A DNA stretch of 40,138 nucleotides, taken from IMG/VR virus record IMGVR_UViG_3300042323_000856, positions 1 to 40,138 of that record, one strand, 5' to 3'. The stretch comes from a virus. A program made the translations under genes and the position numbers. Shown one piece after another: positions 30,580 through 38,600 of the stretch. The notes beneath the pieces are model-generated. The model saw only the letters and a program-made list of their open reading frames with translations. It was not told the DNA's origin and searched no databases. The stretch's first letter is position 1, and every line of letters begins with the position of its first letter.

Positions 30580-30856
30580 CATACAAAAAGATATAGTAAA
30601 GCTATCTGAAGAATGGCACGATCTTATCAGCGGCGATCACCATAAAGATAAAGACTGTCATTGGTATATAGAAACGCGCTGGTCTTATGGCGAGCAGCCA
30701 AAATATAGAGTGTTACATCATGGATATGTCACCGATAATATAGAAATAACTTGTGTTTCTTACGAGACGGCACTAATGGAGTTAAAAACCATTTTAAAAC
30801 GAGCCATTGAAAGACAAAAAGAGTTAGAAAAACTACCAAAATATAATGACTGGTAA
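30572..30856 (+). CDS. Small hypothetical protein
   Basis: The 94-residue protein is His/Trp-rich near the start (EEWHDLISGDHHKDKDCHW) with a helical C-terminus (METALK-like ALMELKTILKRAIERQKE). It is coupled by overlaps of 8 and 11 nt. No family is recognised. Confidence 0.65.
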   Translation: MTDIQKDIVKLSEEWHDLISGDHHKDKDCHWYIETRWSYGEQPKYRVLHHGYVTDNIEITCVSYETALMELKTILKRAIERQKELEKLPKYNDW

Positions 30857-31262
30857 ATCTAAAGGGTTTACTCTCATAGAAATAGTATTGGCGACTACGA
30901 TTTTATTATCAATAATTGCCGCGATTGTTATTAATTTTGATTCTTTTAATGGAAACAGGTATCAAGAAGCGCGAGAGAATTTAAAAACATTTCTAATAAA
31001 CAAACGTCATCAAGCGGCATACCATCAAAAAGATATTGAATTATCTTTCGATGAAGAATACACTATAAACTCTCTTGAGAATCCAGATGAACTTGCCGCA
31101 ATAACTAACGATTTAAAAATAATAGAATCATCTGCAACAAAAATTGTTTTTTTTCTTGACGGTACGATTGAAGAGAGCTACATTATAACCAGTTCTAATG
31201 ATGGAAAAGTAACTAATACTTTTCGCATAAACGTCATTGGAAAAATAGACTATGACAAATAA
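30846..31262 (+). CDS. Type II/IV pseudopilin-like protein
   Basis: The 138-residue protein has a prepilin leader, cut expected at KSKG/FTLIEIV, with the conserved Glu5 and a hydrophobic helix (IVLATTILLSIIAAIVINF). A GspH/I-like globular region of about 100 residues follows, with several strands. Pseudopilins build the piston of type II secretion systems in bacteria. One in a phage is unusual. It overlaps the upstream gene by 11 nt and so belongs to the phage operon. It may jam or hijack the host machinery or may be captured cargo. Confidence 0.75.
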   Translation: MTGKSKGFTLIEIVLATTILLSIIAAIVINFDSFNGNRYQEARENLKTFLINKRHQAAYHQKDIELSFDEEYTINSLENPDELAAITNDLKIIESSATKIVFFLDGTIEESYIITSSNDGKVTNTFRINVIGKIDYDK

Positions 31263-31273
31263 AGTTATAATAT

Positions 31274-31648
31274 ATGAGTATGAAATTCACTCGTAAGGGA
31301 TTCTTTAAATCTATATTCGGCGGTTTTGTAGCGGCAGCAGCGACTCCATCTCTAGTCAAAGCGGAAGAGAATATTCAACCGTCAAAAGATTTTTCACTTA
31401 ATAATGGCAATCTTGGTATTGGAGGATTAGATAACGTTGGATTAGGAACTAGTATGCCCATTACTAAGCTCCATGTCCACGGTATTATTTTTCATGTTAA
31501 TGATCGAACGCTAGAAATGAGTGGAAATGAAAATGGCGACTTTGAAGTCAAATGGTTAGACGTTAAAGAAAACGAAACTAATACAAGAATCATGATCAGC
31601 AAACCAACGATTCCTTTTAAAACACAATTTAGAAATGACATTCGATAG
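31274..31648 (+). CDS. Exported protein with tail-fibre-like segment
   Basis: The 124-residue protein has an N-terminal signal (FTRKGFFKSIFGGFVAAAAT), Tat-like but with RK in place of RR, with likely cutting near VKA/EE. The middle holds GIGGLDNVGLGTSMPITKLH, the GIGTxxPxxKLHV repeat style found in phage tail fibres and bacterial surface adhesins, then a beta-rich end. It might be a surface-exposed decoy or adhesin fragment. It follows the pseudopilin gene and is overlapped 14 nt by the next gene. Confidence 0.55.
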   Translation: MSMKFTRKGFFKSIFGGFVAAAATPSLVKAEENIQPSKDFSLNNGNLGIGGLDNVGLGTSMPITKLHVHGIIFHVNDRTLEMSGNENGDFEVKWLDVKENETNTRIMISKPTIPFKTQFRNDIR

Positions 31649-32405
31649 TCACAATAAGAAAATAGTATTACTTTCTGATCTTCACAATAATATTGAGAAG
31701 TTCAATAAGATTATTCAGCACGAATCGGCAGACATAAATATTTGTCTTGGCGATTGGTTTGATAGTTTTAATTTGGATGATTCCGATGATTATAAAAAGA
31801 CTGCTGATTATTTGATGCGATATCTATCTGCGCCGAATAATTATACTCTTTTTGGTAATCATGATTTGCATTATTTATTCAATAATCATTATACTATATG
31901 TAGTGGATATGAAGATAGAAAGTATTTTGCTATCGATGAAATACTAGGATCTGAGCGTCAAAATATTACCAATAAATTCAAATGGCGTTTTTGGATTGAT
32001 GACTATCTTTGTACTCATGCTGGACTGTTTTCTGATTACATAGATCCATCTGTTAAAAACAATGATGACTTGAATCTATTTTTTGTGAAAGAAATAGAAC
32101 GCGCAAATATTGCTTTACGGACAGATCAAAATCATTGGTTTTATTATGCTGGCCGAAGTCGAGGTGGTCCTAAGAAAGGTGGAGGAATTGTTTGGCTAGA
32201 TTTTAAACAAGAGTTTCAACCTATTGAAGGATTAAAACAAATCGTTGGACATACTTATCATAAAAATGGTAGAGTTAATCCTCACCATTTGGATGGCAAC
32301 GTGAATCCAGCAGATTGCGACAATCTTTGCATTGACAACGGACTAAATGAGTATATAGTGTTCAGCAACGGTAAGTTAGAAATTAAAAAATTTTCAGATA
32401 TATAA
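31635..32405 (+). CDS. Calcineurin-like metallophosphoesterase
   Basis: The 256-residue protein has the metallophosphatase blocks in order: LLSDLHNN (about 12-19), LGDWFDS, GNHD, then CTHAG and VGHTYH. It binds two metals and cuts phosphoesters; likely substrates are a nucleotide, nucleic acid or phosphoprotein. It overlaps the previous gene by 14 nt. In this phage it is near other nucleotide-processing enzymes. Confidence 0.88.
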   Translation: MTFDSHNKKIVLLSDLHNNIEKFNKIIQHESADINICLGDWFDSFNLDDSDDYKKTADYLMRYLSAPNNYTLFGNHDLHYLFNNHYTICSGYEDRKYFAIDEILGSERQNITNKFKWRFWIDDYLCTHAGLFSDYIDPSVKNNDDLNLFFVKEIERANIALRTDQNHWFYYAGRSRGGPKKGGGIVWLDFKQEFQPIEGLKQIVGHTYHKNGRVNPHHLDGNVNPADCDNLCIDNGLNEYIVFSNGKLEIKKFSDI

Positions 32406-32408
32406 TTT

Positions 32409-32864
32409 ATGCCTTTCGAATATCACGCAAAAGTAAATAAAGTAATAGACGGCGACACTATCAATGTTGATCTTGATCTAGGATTTAATGTAGTATTGTC
32501 CAATCAAAGTGTACGTCTTCTTGGAATCGACACTCCTGAAAGCCGAACATCTGATAAGGCAGAAAAAGTTTTCGGGACTCTCAGTAAAAATAAAGTCAAA
32601 GAATTCATTGACAAATGCGAAGGTCAAATTATCCTACAGACTGTACTAAGTGACAGCGAAGAAAAGTTTGGACGTTTGCTTGGTAAAATTATTAATCCAA
32701 AAGATAATACCGTTCTTAATGATTGGTTGATTATTAGTCATTATGCAGTAGCTTACAATGGAGAAAACAAAGATAAAGTCGCGCAAGCTCATTTATCTAA
32801 TCGTAAATTTTTGATTGACAATAAAGAAGTGTCTATGACTTACACCGAAGCAGGGATAAAGTAA
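32409..32864 (+). CDS. Staphylococcal nuclease (SNase)-like nuclease
   Basis: The 151-residue protein has the thermonuclease fold with VIDGDTINVDLDLG, RLLGIDTPE (R36, E44) and FGRLLGKI (R89), equal to the catalytic Arg35, Glu43 and Arg87 of the staphylococcal enzyme. It cleaves DNA and RNA with calcium. With no signal peptide it acts inside the cell, perhaps to degrade host DNA or RNA. It starts 3 nt after the phosphoesterase stop. Confidence 0.9.
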   Translation: MPFEYHAKVNKVIDGDTINVDLDLGFNVVLSNQSVRLLGIDTPESRTSDKAEKVFGTLSKNKVKEFIDKCEGQIILQTVLSDSEEKFGRLLGKIINPKDNTVLNDWLIISHYAVAYNGENKDKVAQAHLSNRKFLIDNKEVSMTYTEAGIK

Positions 32865-32865
32865 A

Positions 32866-33540
32866 ATGATTAACGATAAAAATGACAATAAAGTTCAGTT
32901 GCTAGGCTTCTATGGCGATGACAAAGTTCATGCTTGTTCAGCTTGGACTTCTACGAGTAGAGATTTAAATGAAGACAAGATTAATAGAATTCCTAAACTC
33001 CTTAAGATGCTCGCTGATGCGGGGCATCATACTCCTTTTGAAAAGTCTACCATTCACTTCTTAGTCGATACTGATATTGCTAGTCACATTCATCTTCTTA
33101 AGCATCGAGTCGGCGTATCTATTAATGGAGAGTCTGCGAGGTACAAGGAAATAAAAGAAGATAAGTATTTGATTCCTAGTGATTGGGGAGATATTGAATC
33201 TACCTTTGATAAAGAAGGAGTACAAAATAGTAAATGGACTACAATACTTGAAGATTATACTCACCTTGGCAATACTCTTTATCATCAATGCGTTAAAGAT
33301 CTTGAACCAACTTTAGGTCGCAAGCGAGCTAAGGAATCTGCTCGATTCTTTAAGGCTTATAATTCTCAAATTCAAGCTGATGTTATGTTTAATTGGCGCA
33401 GTTTTTATCACTTCCTTGAGCTTCGCAACAAGCCTGATGCTCAGAAAGAAATCCGAGAGATTGCTGCTGAGATGTTAAATCTAGTAAAGAATATAGAAGG
33501 CAACCCCTTCCAACATACAATCGCCGCATTTGAATTATGA
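32866..33540 (+). CDS. thyX: FAD-dependent thymidylate synthase
   Basis: The 224-residue ThyX makes dTMP from dUMP using FAD and methylene-tetrahydrofolate. The signature RHRxxSxNxxSxRY appears as KHRVGVSINGESARY (79-93), with Lys for the first Arg. Other ThyX blocks are TPFEKSTIHFLV, SARFFKAYNSQIQADVMFN and NPFQHTIAAFEL. It completes a dCMP to dUMP to dTMP route with the deaminase at 20473 and the dUTPase at 12230. It follows the SNase gene by 1 nt. Confidence 0.93.
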   Translation: MINDKNDNKVQLLGFYGDDKVHACSAWTSTSRDLNEDKINRIPKLLKMLADAGHHTPFEKSTIHFLVDTDIASHIHLLKHRVGVSINGESARYKEIKEDKYLIPSDWGDIESTFDKEGVQNSKWTTILEDYTHLGNTLYHQCVKDLEPTLGRKRAKESARFFKAYNSQIQADVMFNWRSFYHFLELRNKPDAQKEIREIAAEMLNLVKNIEGNPFQHTIAAFEL

Positions 33541-33561
33541 TAACTAAATATAATATTTTTC

Positions 33562-33589
33562 TTGATGATAATTTCGTTTTTGAGTGTAA
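33562..33589 (+). promoter_or_regulatory. TTGATG -35 with GTGTAA -10-like element, 8 nt before GTG start
   Basis: TTGATG (33562-33567), a 16-nt spacer and GTGTAA (33584-33589), then exactly 8 nt to the GTG at 33598. This case links the GTGTAA motif to a -35 box and supports reading it as a -10 element. Confidence 0.6.
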
Positions 33590-33597
33590 CATAGTTA

Positions 33598-34356
33598 GTG
33601 AACATAAAGAGTCCATTAAATCAAAGCGGAATTTATAAAATAACTAACAAAATAACTCAAAAAATTTATATTGGTAGTTCTAAAAATATTAGAAAAAGAT
33701 GGAAAGCGCATAGAACTCTTTTGAATAGAGAAAAACATTATAATGAACATTTGCTTGCTGCGTATAAAAAATACGGAAAAGAAAATTTTAGTTGGGAAGT
33801 TGTAGAATTTATTGACGTTAATAATCTTCAAGAAAGAGAACAATATTGGATTGATTTTTTTGGAAGTTCTGACAGAAAAAAAGGATATAATTTATGCCCA
33901 GCAGCTTATTCGAATTTAGGACTAAAGCATACAGACGAAAGTCGCCGAAATATGAGTCTAGCTCATTTAGGTCATAAACATACTTCAGAAAGCAAAAAGA
34001 AAATATCAGAATCTCAATATAAAACTGTTTATCAATTTGATTTAAAAGGTAATTTTATAAAAAAATACGATTCTTTATTAGATGCTGAAAATAAAACTGG
34101 AATTCAACACCAAGCTATATCTGGATGCTGTAGAAAAATAACTAAAAGCGCAAAAGGATATTTTTGGTCTTTTGAAAATTTATTTATTGAATACAAAAAG
34201 AATCATTTTACTGAAGCTCCTTGGAGATGGAGGAGCATCAAATGCCCCAAAACCTTAAAGATATGGAAATCAATAAAAGAAGCAGCAAACGAATTAAACT
34301 TGACTATTCATCAAGTTCACTTTAAAATAAAAAAGGGATTATTTAATTATGTATAA
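33598..34356 (+). CDS. GIY-YIG homing endonuclease with NUMOD motifs
   Basis: The 252-residue protein has the GIY-YIG nuclease domain (GIYKITNKITQKIYIGSS, about 11-28, with the catalytic Arg in NIRKRWKAH). NUMOD3 repeats follow (GLKHTDESRRNMS, GHKHTSESKKKIS), and then a NUMOD1/IENR1-like unit (VYQFDLKGNFIKKYDSLLDA) and a helix-turn-helix-like end (IKEAANELNLTIHQV) for DNA binding. It uses a GTG start, supported by the GTGTAA-N8 spacing. It is a free-standing mobile gene inserted between thyX and the next operon. Confidence 0.88.
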   Translation: MNIKSPLNQSGIYKITNKITQKIYIGSSKNIRKRWKAHRTLLNREKHYNEHLLAAYKKYGKENFSWEVVEFIDVNNLQEREQYWIDFFGSSDRKKGYNLCPAAYSNLGLKHTDESRRNMSLAHLGHKHTSESKKKISESQYKTVYQFDLKGNFIKKYDSLLDAENKTGIQHQAISGCCRKITKSAKGYFWSFENLFIEYKKNHFTEAPWRWRSIKCPKTLKIWKSIKEAANELNLTIHQVHFKIKKGLFNYV

Positions 34357-34723
34357 TTTATGGCTTGATGATATTCGCGTCCCAACCGATGTCACTTGGG
34401 TTAACATACCAGTTGATCAACATTATTCTGTTGTACGAAGCTACAAGGAATTTGTAGATTTAATCACGTTGAGAAGAGAAGTTCCAAAGTATGTTTGTTA
34501 CGATCACGATCTAGCAGATATTCATTACGGCCACGGTTTAAATAACGATGATATTCCTTATGATTCTTATAAGGAAAAGACAGGATATGACGCAGCTAAA
34601 TGGTTAGTAAATTACTGTATGGAGCGTGGAATTAAACATCCACCGTATGTTGTGCATAGCATGAATCCTATTGGTAAAAAGAATATTGAATCTTACATAG
34701 AATCCTATAATAAAACACTATGA
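34349..34723 (+). CDS. cREC-like (cyclic-phosphate processing receiver) protein
   Basis: The 124-residue protein has the pattern YNLWLDDIRVPTDV at the start, VRSYKEFVDLI, VCYDHDLAD and a C-terminal VVHSMNPIGKKNIES. It is a receiver-like domain found in phages and bacteria and proposed to handle cyclic-phosphate RNA ends. A role in RNA repair is inferred from the family; no RNA ligase is visible nearby. It overlaps the upstream and downstream genes by 8 and 4 nt. Confidence 0.7.
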   Translation: MYNLWLDDIRVPTDVTWVNIPVDQHYSVVRSYKEFVDLITLRREVPKYVCYDHDLADIHYGHGLNNDDIPYDSYKEKTGYDAAKWLVNYCMERGIKHPPYVVHSMNPIGKKNIESYIESYNKTL

Positions 34724-35076
34724 ATAATAAATTACATATCGTCCCTAAAGGTTGGGGATTTGAAAAGTGGATTGTAAATAATGACAAATATTGCGGCAAA
34801 CTTCTTTATATTATTAAAGATCGCAAATGCAGTTGGCATTATCATAAAATTAAAGATGAAACTTTTTACGTTCAAAGTGGAAAGATAATTCTTTATTTTA
34901 GTGATATTCCTAAAGATCCAGAAAAAGCTAATAAGATTATTCTTGGACCGGGAGATCATTATCACATTCCAGTGGGATTGATTCATCAGATGTATGCGTT
35001 GGAAGATACCGAACTGTTTGAGTTTAGTACGCAACATTTTGATGAAGATAGTATTAGATTACAAAAAGGAGATTAA
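34720..35076 (+). CDS. Cupin-domain protein
   Basis: The 118-residue single cupin has the metal-binding motif CSWHYHKIKDETFYVQSGKI and second motif PGDHYHIPVGLIHQMYA, similar to mannose-6-phosphate isomerase-type sugar cupins. It may act on a sugar nucleotide and so relate to the glycosyltransferase and FkbM genes. It is coupled to the cREC gene by ATGA. It is followed by a real Shine-Dalgarno for the next gene. Confidence 0.8.
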   Translation: MNNKLHIVPKGWGFEKWIVNNDKYCGKLLYIIKDRKCSWHYHKIKDETFYVQSGKIILYFSDIPKDPEKANKIILGPGDHYHIPVGLIHQMYALEDTELFEFSTQHFDEDSIRLQKGD

Positions 35077-35078
35077 TT

Positions 35079-35747
35079 ATGTCATATCAATTAGAATTTA
35101 ATTTCGAAACGCTAGAACAAAAAGAAAAACGTCTTAAAGACTGGCATGATCAACAAGTAAAGCTAAACAAGATGTTTGAAGGAAAAGCTAATGATTATTA
35201 TATATATAATAAATATGTAGATCAGTTTATTGATTTTCTTCCTTATCGACTTGGATGGGGACTCAGAGGAAATTATAATGAATTGCGTTGGTGGATCAAA
35301 TGCCAATACCAGAAATTCCGTTATGGAGTTTCCGATGATGAAGTTTACTCTTTAGAAACTAATATTGCTAAATATATGGTTCCTCGTTTGCAATATTTTA
35401 AGAAGAAAGGCAAAATGGGTATTCCAATGAAATTTTTGCCTAGTAATTATGACAATCTACAAGATGAAGATAGAGAAAAAGCAGAAAAGATCGGTGAAAA
35501 AGAAATTAATCGCATCTTGGATGAAATGATTTTTGCTTTTGATTATATTATCGATCCTGATAAGTATGTAACTTTTCCTAAATCGTGTAGTTGGGACATT
35601 AAAGATAAAAATTATTTCAATAGAGAAAAAAGTCTTGAAGCGAAACAATGTTGGGATGAATATACAAAAACATGCGAGCAACTCGAAACTCGTAAAAAAC
35701 AAGGTTTACAATTATTCGTAGACCACATGGATATGCTGTGGATATAA
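35079..35747 (+). CDS. Conserved phage hypothetical protein
   Basis: The 222-residue protein belongs to a family common in large phages: RYGVSDDEVYSLETNIAKYM, VPRLQYFKKKGKMGIP, then ILDEMIFAFDYI and a C-terminal GLQLFVDHMDMLW. Function is unknown. It has one of the few clear ribosome sites in the window (AAGGAG at 35066-35071, 7 nt before ATG). Confidence 0.75.
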   Translation: MSYQLEFNFETLEQKEKRLKDWHDQQVKLNKMFEGKANDYYIYNKYVDQFIDFLPYRLGWGLRGNYNELRWWIKCQYQKFRYGVSDDEVYSLETNIAKYMVPRLQYFKKKGKMGIPMKFLPSNYDNLQDEDREKAEKIGEKEINRILDEMIFAFDYIIDPDKYVTFPKSCSWDIKDKNYFNREKSLEAKQCWDEYTKTCEQLETRKKQGLQLFVDHMDMLWI

Positions 35748-36086
35748 ATGAAACTCTTATTAGCAATATTATTACTTAGCTTAGTTTATGTAATTGGATG
35801 GTATCAAATTCACGGGCAATTCTTATCTGAATGGTTTAAGAAATATGAATACTATTTAATATGGATAAGCGTACCATCAACTTTAATATCTATTCGCGCA
35901 ATCAAACTAATCAATGAACACTTCAACGGATTAATTTGGCCGAATAGAATACTTACATTCAGTATTGGCATAGTATTATTTACAGTTTTAACTTCTTATC
36001 ATTTTGGTGAAAAAATAAACTTAAAGACGTTGACATTGTTATTTTTTTGCGCTAGTATAGTCGCGCTTCAAATATTTTGGAAATGA
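35748..36086 (+). CDS. Small multi-pass membrane protein
   Basis: The 112-residue protein has about four hydrophobic helices (LLLAILLLSLVYVIGW, YYLIWISVPSTLISI, ILTFSIGIVLFTVL, TLTLLFFCASIVAL). Its place in the lytic region makes a holin or membrane-remodelling role possible. It starts with no gap after the previous stop and overlaps the next gene by 4 nt. Confidence 0.7.
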   Translation: MKLLLAILLLSLVYVIGWYQIHGQFLSEWFKKYEYYLIWISVPSTLISIRAIKLINEHFNGLIWPNRILTFSIGIVLFTVLTSYHFGEKINLKTLTLLFFCASIVALQIFWK

Positions 36087-36277
36087 AATTTACACCCCAA
36101 CAATACGAACTGATTTGCAAAACCCGTGATGAAATCAGAGATATGAATGCCAAACAGCACGCATTATACGACAATCTAACAAAAGAATTAAATATAACTA
36201 TTTACGCCGAAGATTGGCTGTTTGATTATATTTATAATGAGTATGGTTCGATAGACGATATAGAAGCGAGGATGTAA
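36083..36277 (+). CDS. Small hypothetical protein
   Basis: This 64-residue protein starts at the ATG at 36083 by ATGA overlap; an in-frame TTG 6 nt earlier is rejected. It is acidic and helical (MKFTPQQYELICKTRDEIRD, AEDWLFDYIYNEYGSIDDI). No family is recognised. It shares one base with the next start. Confidence 0.65.
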   Translation: MKFTPQQYELICKTRDEIRDMNAKQHALYDNLTKELNITIYAEDWLFDYIYNEYGSIDDIEARM

Positions 36278-36636
36278 TGGACTTAACTTCAGCAATCATA
36301 GGACATTTAGTAGCAGATTATCTGCTGCAATTTGATTTTATCGCTGAAAACAAGAAAAAAGATAATTACATTTGTGCGCTTCACTGTTTAATTTGGGCGA
36401 GTTGCGTATGTTTAATGGGTTCTATATGGAACCCTACAGCATTTATCGTTTTATTTATAACACATTACATACAAGATAGATGGCAATTAATACCTTGGTA
36501 CATGAGAACTATAGGGCAAAAGAATTTCACAAAACCACCTCTTGCACCGTGGTCATTAATCGTTGTTGATAACGTGTGGCACATTTTTACTATCTGGATA
36601 ATATTCAAGCTATATTTAAACCAAATTTTTATTTAA
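36277..36636 (+). CDS. DUF3307-like membrane protein
   Basis: The 119-residue protein has the DUF3307 pattern: GHLVADYLLQFDFIAENKKK, then LHCLIWAS and THYIQDRW with the conserved His residues, and hydrophobic segments. Function is unknown; it is integral in the membrane. It overlaps the previous stop by one base. Confidence 0.75.
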   Translation: MDLTSAIIGHLVADYLLQFDFIAENKKKDNYICALHCLIWASCVCLMGSIWNPTAFIVLFITHYIQDRWQLIPWYMRTIGQKNFTKPPLAPWSLIVVDNVWHIFTIWIIFKLYLNQIFI

Positions 36637-36639
36637 CTC

Positions 36640-36810
36640 ATGATTGAAAAATCTATAGAACGTCTTCGCGCATACAATAAATGGCGTACCGGAGAAGATG
36701 ACCGCACGATGGATGAAGTCGGAATCCAACCTAGCCAATTAACCGCAGATATTAAAACCGTCTGTGACGAACTCGAAAAACTAATTTCAATATATGCAAG
36801 TCGTAATTAA
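36640..36810 (+). CDS. Small phage protein of the RLRAYNKWR type
   Basis: The 56-residue protein has RLRAYNKWRTGEDDRTMD, a small family seen in many coliphages and others, then a helix (TADIKTVCDELEKLISIY). Function is unknown. Its end overlaps the next gene by 17 nt. Confidence 0.75.
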   Translation: MIEKSIERLRAYNKWRTGEDDRTMDEVGIQPSQLTADIKTVCDELEKLISIYASRN

Positions 36811-37087
36811 TACTTCTTATAGTAATTTTGCTATAAGTCCTGATGCTATATCACTTATTCAAAAAAAGATAAAAAATCCAAAAGCCAAGTCGCAAATAAA
36901 TGCTTATGCTTTTGATAATGATAGAAGCCATCCTTTACTTGTAGAAGCTGTGCAAAAACTTGGTGCTAAAGCTAACGGTTTGTATACTACATTAAAGATT
37001 GTGGAAATACCAGATGATGTTGAATGGCGGGTCGATGCAATAAATGGAAAAGAAGTTATCCGTGAAAAACATCGGATCTGGTCGTAA
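36794..37087 (+). CDS. Conserved phage hypothetical protein
   Basis: The 97-residue protein has the recurrent phage motif RSHPLLVEAVQKLGAKANGL, then LKIVEIPDDVEWRVD and a closing EVIREKHRIW. It overlaps the previous small gene by 17 nt and meets the next gene without gap. Function is unknown. Confidence 0.75.
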   Translation: MQVVINTSYSNFAISPDAISLIQKKIKNPKAKSQINAYAFDNDRSHPLLVEAVQKLGAKANGLYTTLKIVEIPDDVEWRVDAINGKEVIREKHRIWS

Positions 37088-37480
37088 ATGAAGTTGCGAA
37101 TATTGAAACGAGCGGTTGAAACCGCGCACGCTTTATGCCCCACCAATTGGAAGAACGTAAACAATTCTCATATAGCTTTTCTTATCAAGAAAAATAAGAT
37201 AGTTAAAATTGGTTGGAATAGAAAAAGAACTCACCCCAAAATCGCGAAACATCCGTATCACGATGGATACGTTGGTACTCATGCGGAGTTAGATGTCATT
37301 CTCAAATCAGGGCTTGACAATCTCGACGATCACTCTATGATCGTTCTTAGAGTTGACAGGAAAGGCCGTTTAGCTAACAGTAAACCGTGTCCCGGCTGTT
37401 TGAGTTTAATTAAGTCATATAACGTCAATGAGGTTTTTTATTCAGACACTGAAGGTAATATTGAAAAATTATCAAATTAA
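37088..37480 (+). CDS. Zinc deaminase-fold protein
   Basis: The 130-residue protein has the cytidine/deoxycytidylate-deaminase zinc site HAE at 65-67 (GTHAELDVI) and PCPGC at 100-104, followed by LSLIKSYNVNEVFYSD. It is shorter than typical dCMP deaminases and lacks their N-terminal region, so its substrate may be a nucleoside, nucleotide or even nucleic acid base. It is separate from the deaminase at 20473. Confidence 0.75.
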   Translation: MKLRILKRAVETAHALCPTNWKNVNNSHIAFLIKKNKIVKIGWNRKRTHPKIAKHPYHDGYVGTHAELDVILKSGLDNLDDHSMIVLRVDRKGRLANSKPCPGCLSLIKSYNVNEVFYSDTEGNIEKLSN

Positions 37481-37482
37481 CC

Positions 37483-37510
37483 TTGACTATGTCTAAGCAT
37501 AGATTATTAT
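37483..37510 (+). promoter_or_regulatory. Promoter of the 37518 gene
   Basis: TTGACT (37483-37488), a 16-nt spacer and TATTAT (37505-37510), with the ATG at 37518 7 nt downstream, again a leaderless arrangement. Confidence 0.6.
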
Positions 37511-37517
37511 AAACGAA

Positions 37518-37760
37518 ATGATTAAAGATTTATATATGAAGAATATTAATGACAAGATACTTGTTCAAAGTGACGATCTAAAGTTTGATGGAAAGAATAT
37601 TATTATTCCATCTTATTATGCAAGTATCGTTTATGATTACCTTGATAACGTAAACATAAAAGACATGAATCTTAATGATGCAGATATGCATGATTATTTA
37701 GCATTTTGTAGTTTCTTTGAAGCTGTAATAGATCACAAAGCTGATAAAGGAGGAAATTAA
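37518..37760 (+). CDS. Hypothetical protein
   Basis: This 80-residue acidic protein begins MIKDLYMKNINDKILVQSDD and contains VYDYLDNVNIKDMNLNDADM. There is no recognised domain. Start 37518 follows from the promoter spacing; a second ATG at 37536 is possible. It ends 1 nt before the next start, and its last codons carry the Shine-Dalgarno of that gene. Confidence 0.6.
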   Translation: MIKDLYMKNINDKILVQSDDLKFDGKNIIIPSYYASIVYDYLDNVNIKDMNLNDADMHDYLAFCSFFEAVIDHKADKGGN

Positions 37761-37761
37761 T

Positions 37762-38349
37762 ATGGGTATGTATAATAGTGTAGATTGTCATTGTCCATTG
37801 CCAATGCCAGAAGACCCAAAAGGTTATACTGGTTCGCATGGCTTTCAAACTAAAGATTTTGAATGTGCTTTAGATGTTTATATTATTGACAAAGATGGTC
37901 AATTGCTTATTGAACGTCGAGATACAGAATGGATAGAAGGAGATCCAAATGGCGAAGGCTTCCTAAGTAAAATAGGTCATTTAAAAACCATAAAGACTTG
38001 GCTTGAACCTTTGACCAATACTTGTACAATACAATTTTATGATTTTATTGATTCTAATAAGACTGATTATGATTACTTCATAACTTACGAAGCTGTATTT
38101 ATTAACGGCAAAATGTCTTCAGTAAAGATTATTAATTTCGAAGCGAATGAAAACGCCAAAAGAAAGATCCGAGATGCCGAGTTTGCCAAGAAAAATAAAG
38201 AAAACTATCAATTTAGACAGACTTGGAAATACAAGTATTTTGTAAAGCCGTATAATCGCAGCGTTAGTTTTATATTCTTTAAAACCATTAAAGTTTTATC
38301 TTTCTTATCTACTACGCTTTATAAGATAGAAAGAAATATCAGAATATGA
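37762..38349 (+). CDS. Conserved phage hypothetical protein
   Basis: The 195-residue protein has a recurrent phage N-terminus (MGMYNSVDCHCPLPMPED, then GFQTKDFECALDVYIIDKDG), followed by a beta-rich domain and a basic C-terminal helix (KVLSFLSTTLYKIERNIRI). Cys and His at the start may bind metal. A strong ribosome site AAGGAGG (37747-37753) precedes it by 8 nt. It overlaps the next gene by 4 nt. Confidence 0.75.
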   Translation: MGMYNSVDCHCPLPMPEDPKGYTGSHGFQTKDFECALDVYIIDKDGQLLIERRDTEWIEGDPNGEGFLSKIGHLKTIKTWLEPLTNTCTIQFYDFIDSNKTDYDYFITYEAVFINGKMSSVKIINFEANENAKRKIRDAEFAKKNKENYQFRQTWKYKYFVKPYNRSVSFIFFKTIKVLSFLSTTLYKIERNIRI

Positions 38350-38600
38350 AAGAAGAAAAAGATTCGGCATTTCTTATTTGCGATTGTTTTAGTCATGGAC
38401 TTCTTGTCGAGAAGTTCGAAGGCGAAGAAGAAGTGTGTTTGAGTCTATTTGAAAGAGGAATGGATGGCAGAATCTTAAGATGGTCAGAAAGATTAAGATG
38501 GTGTTGGCAAATTCTTAGATACGGAAAGCCTTGGTCTGATTTTATAATATTAAATACAGAGAACCAAAAAAGATTAAAAGAGTTCTTAGAAAATAAATGA
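38346..38600 (+). CDS. Conserved small phage protein
   Basis: The 84-residue protein has FLICDCFSHGLLVEKFEGEE and RLRWCWQILRYGKPWSDFII, a pattern of small phage proteins of unknown role, with Cys/His near the N-terminus. It is coupled on both sides by 4-nt overlaps. Confidence 0.75.
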   Translation: MKEEKDSAFLICDCFSHGLLVEKFEGEEEVCLSLFERGMDGRILRWSERLRWCWQILRYGKPWSDFIILNTENQKRLKEFLENK

